From Desulfofustis sp. (lineage in GTDB: Bacteria; Desulfobacterota; Desulfobulbia; Desulfobulbales; Desulfocapsaceae), in contig JARFQM010000183.1 in assembly GCA_029287755.1 (NCBI GenBank), positions 1-5,119 on the forward strand: 5,119 nt of DNA. The letters run 5' to 3'. A program made the translations under genes and the position numbers. Below, piece by piece: positions 4,005 through 5,119 of this stretch; the stretch's first letter is position 1; every line of letters starts with the position of its first letter. Below the pieces are notes generated by a model. That model made no database searches. It saw nothing but the letters and a program-made list of their open reading frames with translations, and had not been told where the DNA came from.

Positions 4005-5119
4005 TTATTTGGATACCATGTTCTGGATTTCTTCGACAATCTCCGGGTTGGCCAGGGTCATGACATTGCCCACATCTCCTTTGTTGGAGATGGCTCCCAG
4101 AACCCGCCGCATGATCTTGCCTGAACGGGTCTTGGGCATATCCGGAACGATCCAGACGTTTTTACACTTGGCGATCTTGCCGATCTCAAAGACGATGGCA
4201 TCGGCGACTTTCTGCTGCAATTCAGCCGATGCTTCGATTCCAGGTTTAAGCGAGACGTAAAGTTCCGGCTCCTTACCTTTGATCTCGTGAGCCACCGGGA
4301 CCACCGCCGCTTCCGCTACTTCCGGCACGGTCAGGGCCGCCGACTCGATCTCCTTGGTACCGAGACGGTGGCCGGAGACGTTGATAACGTCGTCGATCCT
4401 ACCCAGGATACGAACATAGCCGTCTGCGGCAACAACAGCGGCGTCACCTGTCAGGTACGGCCAGTCGCGCCAGTCCTTGCTGTTTGGGTTCTTGTTGTAC
4501 ATGCTGAAATAGGTTTTGACGAACCGGTCGCGGTCGCCCCAGATGGTCATAAAGCAGCCCGGCCAGGGATTCTGGATGCAGATATTGCCAGCCTTTCCCG
4601 TGCCGGCTGGCAGCTCCTCGCCTTCTTCATCGAACACGATCGGGTGAATTCCTGGAACTCCGCGGCCGGCGCTGCCCGGCTTCATCGGCTCGAGACCCGG
4701 TACTGTCGAGCAGAGAAAACCGCCGGTCTCGGTCTGCCAGTAAGTATCGACGATGACCGCCTCGCCCCTGCCGACGGCGCTGTGGTACCAGCGCCAGACT
4801 TCCGGTTCGATGGGCTCGCCCACCGTGGTCATATGCTTGAACTTGTAATTATATTTCGCCGGTTCGTCCGGCCCTACCTTTCTGAGTGCGCGGATCGCCG
4901 TCGGCGCGGTGTGGAAGATGTTGACATCGAGGTCCTGGGCGATTCTCCAGGAGCGGCCGGCATCCGGGTAAGTCGGAACGCCTTCGTAGATCACCGATGA
5001 GGCAGCCAGGGCCAGTGGTCCATAGACGATGAAAGAATGGCCGGTGATCCAGCCAATATCTGCCATACACCAGTACACGTCTTCAGGATGAATGTCCTGG
5101 ATATATTTTGACATTGCGG
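4005..5119 (-). CDS. acs: Acetyl-CoA synthetase (AMP-forming), C-terminal part; 5' end beyond window
   Basis: The frame is open to the window edge; the ATG at 5112-5114 is internal, preceded by an Ala codon. About 370 residues are present and, by comparison with the roughly 650-residue enzyme, some 285 N-terminal residues are missing. The enzyme makes acetyl-CoA from acetate, ATP and CoA through acetyl-AMP. Counting from that internal Met, landmarks are EDVYWCMADIGWITGHSF at 11-28, TVGEPIEP at 97-104 and DTYWQTETGG at 123-132. The C-terminal domain then shows YLTGD at 220-224, GRIDDVINVSGHRLGT at 238-253 and PKTRSGKIMRR at 327-337. Lys333 is the adenylation lysine that is acetylated in regulated homologues. 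Trp126, matching the pocket-limiting Trp414 of the Salmonella enzyme, is kept, favouring acetate over longer acids. About ten extra residues (YNKNPNSKDWRDW region, 206-218) precede YLTGD. In an anaerobe the enzyme could serve acetate assimilation or oxidation. Confidence 0.97.
   Translation of the reverse strand, partial: AMSKYIQDIHPEDVYWCMADIGWITGHSFIVYGPLALAASSVIYEGVPTYPDAGRSWRIAQDLDVNIFHTAPTAIRALRKVGPDEPAKYNYKFKHMTTVGEPIEPEVWRWYHSAVGRGEAVIVDTYWQTETGGFLCSTVPGLEPMKPGSAGRGVPGIHPIVFDEEGEELPAGTGKAGNICIQNPWPGCFMTIWGDRDRFVKTYFSMYNKNPNSKDWRDWPYLTGDAAVVAADGYVRILGRIDDVINVSGHRLGTKEIESAALTVPEVAEAAVVPVAHEIKGKEPELYVSLKPGIEASAELQQKVADAIVFEIGKIAKCKNVWIVPDMPKTRSGKIMRRVLGAISNKGDVGNVMTLANPEIVEEIQNMVSK

Noticed and set aside
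4287..5000. 237-codon plus-strand open frame opposite acs
   Set aside because: It lies entirely within the strongly conserved acs reading frame on the minus strand. Its translation is low in complexity and matches no family; it is a GC-rich shadow.

Overview
The window reads as ordinary chromosomal DNA of a moderately GC-rich, Gram-negative, probably anaerobic bacterium. I favour a member of the Desulfobacterota (former Deltaproteobacteria, Desulfuromonas/Desulfobulbus-like). This rests on three things: a stand-alone catalytic-domain MetE-like protein, a DsrC-family protein, and an acetyl-CoA synthetase with a short extra loop before its YLTGD motif. The assignment is inferred from remembered family distributions, not from a marker gene. 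I see no phage, transposon, CRISPR, tRNA or rRNA signature.

Layout. At the left edge, seven codons and a stop may be the tail of an upstream gene. They are followed closely by a small four-helix membrane protein (31-426) and a HAD-superfamily phosphatase (445-1140), both on the plus strand and tightly spaced like an operon. The HAD gene converges on, and overlaps by 9 bp, a minus-strand gene for a MetE-type catalytic-domain protein (1132-2205). A 192-bp divergent region separates that gene from an unrecognised 307-residue cytosolic protein on the plus strand (2398-3321). A 240-bp gap follows, holding a 15-bp inverted repeat, a sigma70-type promoter, a leader of about 120 nt with a hairpin, and a near-perfect Shine-Dalgarno. 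These precede a DsrC/TusE-family gene (3562-3897). A strong 16-bp-stem bidirectional terminator (3945-3982) separates it from the convergent 3' part of acetyl-CoA synthetase (4005-5119, minus), whose 5' end lies beyond the window.

How the genes might work together. They look like several small transcription units rather than one pathway. There are loose themes of sulfur and one-carbon handling (MetE-like protein, DsrC-like protein) and acetate activation (Acs). The most notable points are: the DsrC-like protein keeps only the penultimate cysteine, with Phe where the second redox cysteine of true DsrC would be; the 307-residue gene and the dsrC-like gene share an identical 12-base promoter core; and the dsrC-like gene has an unusually elaborate upstream region. 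I found no convincing new multi-gene system. The best leads are the regulatory region at 3375-3561 and the two poorly characterised proteins next to it.
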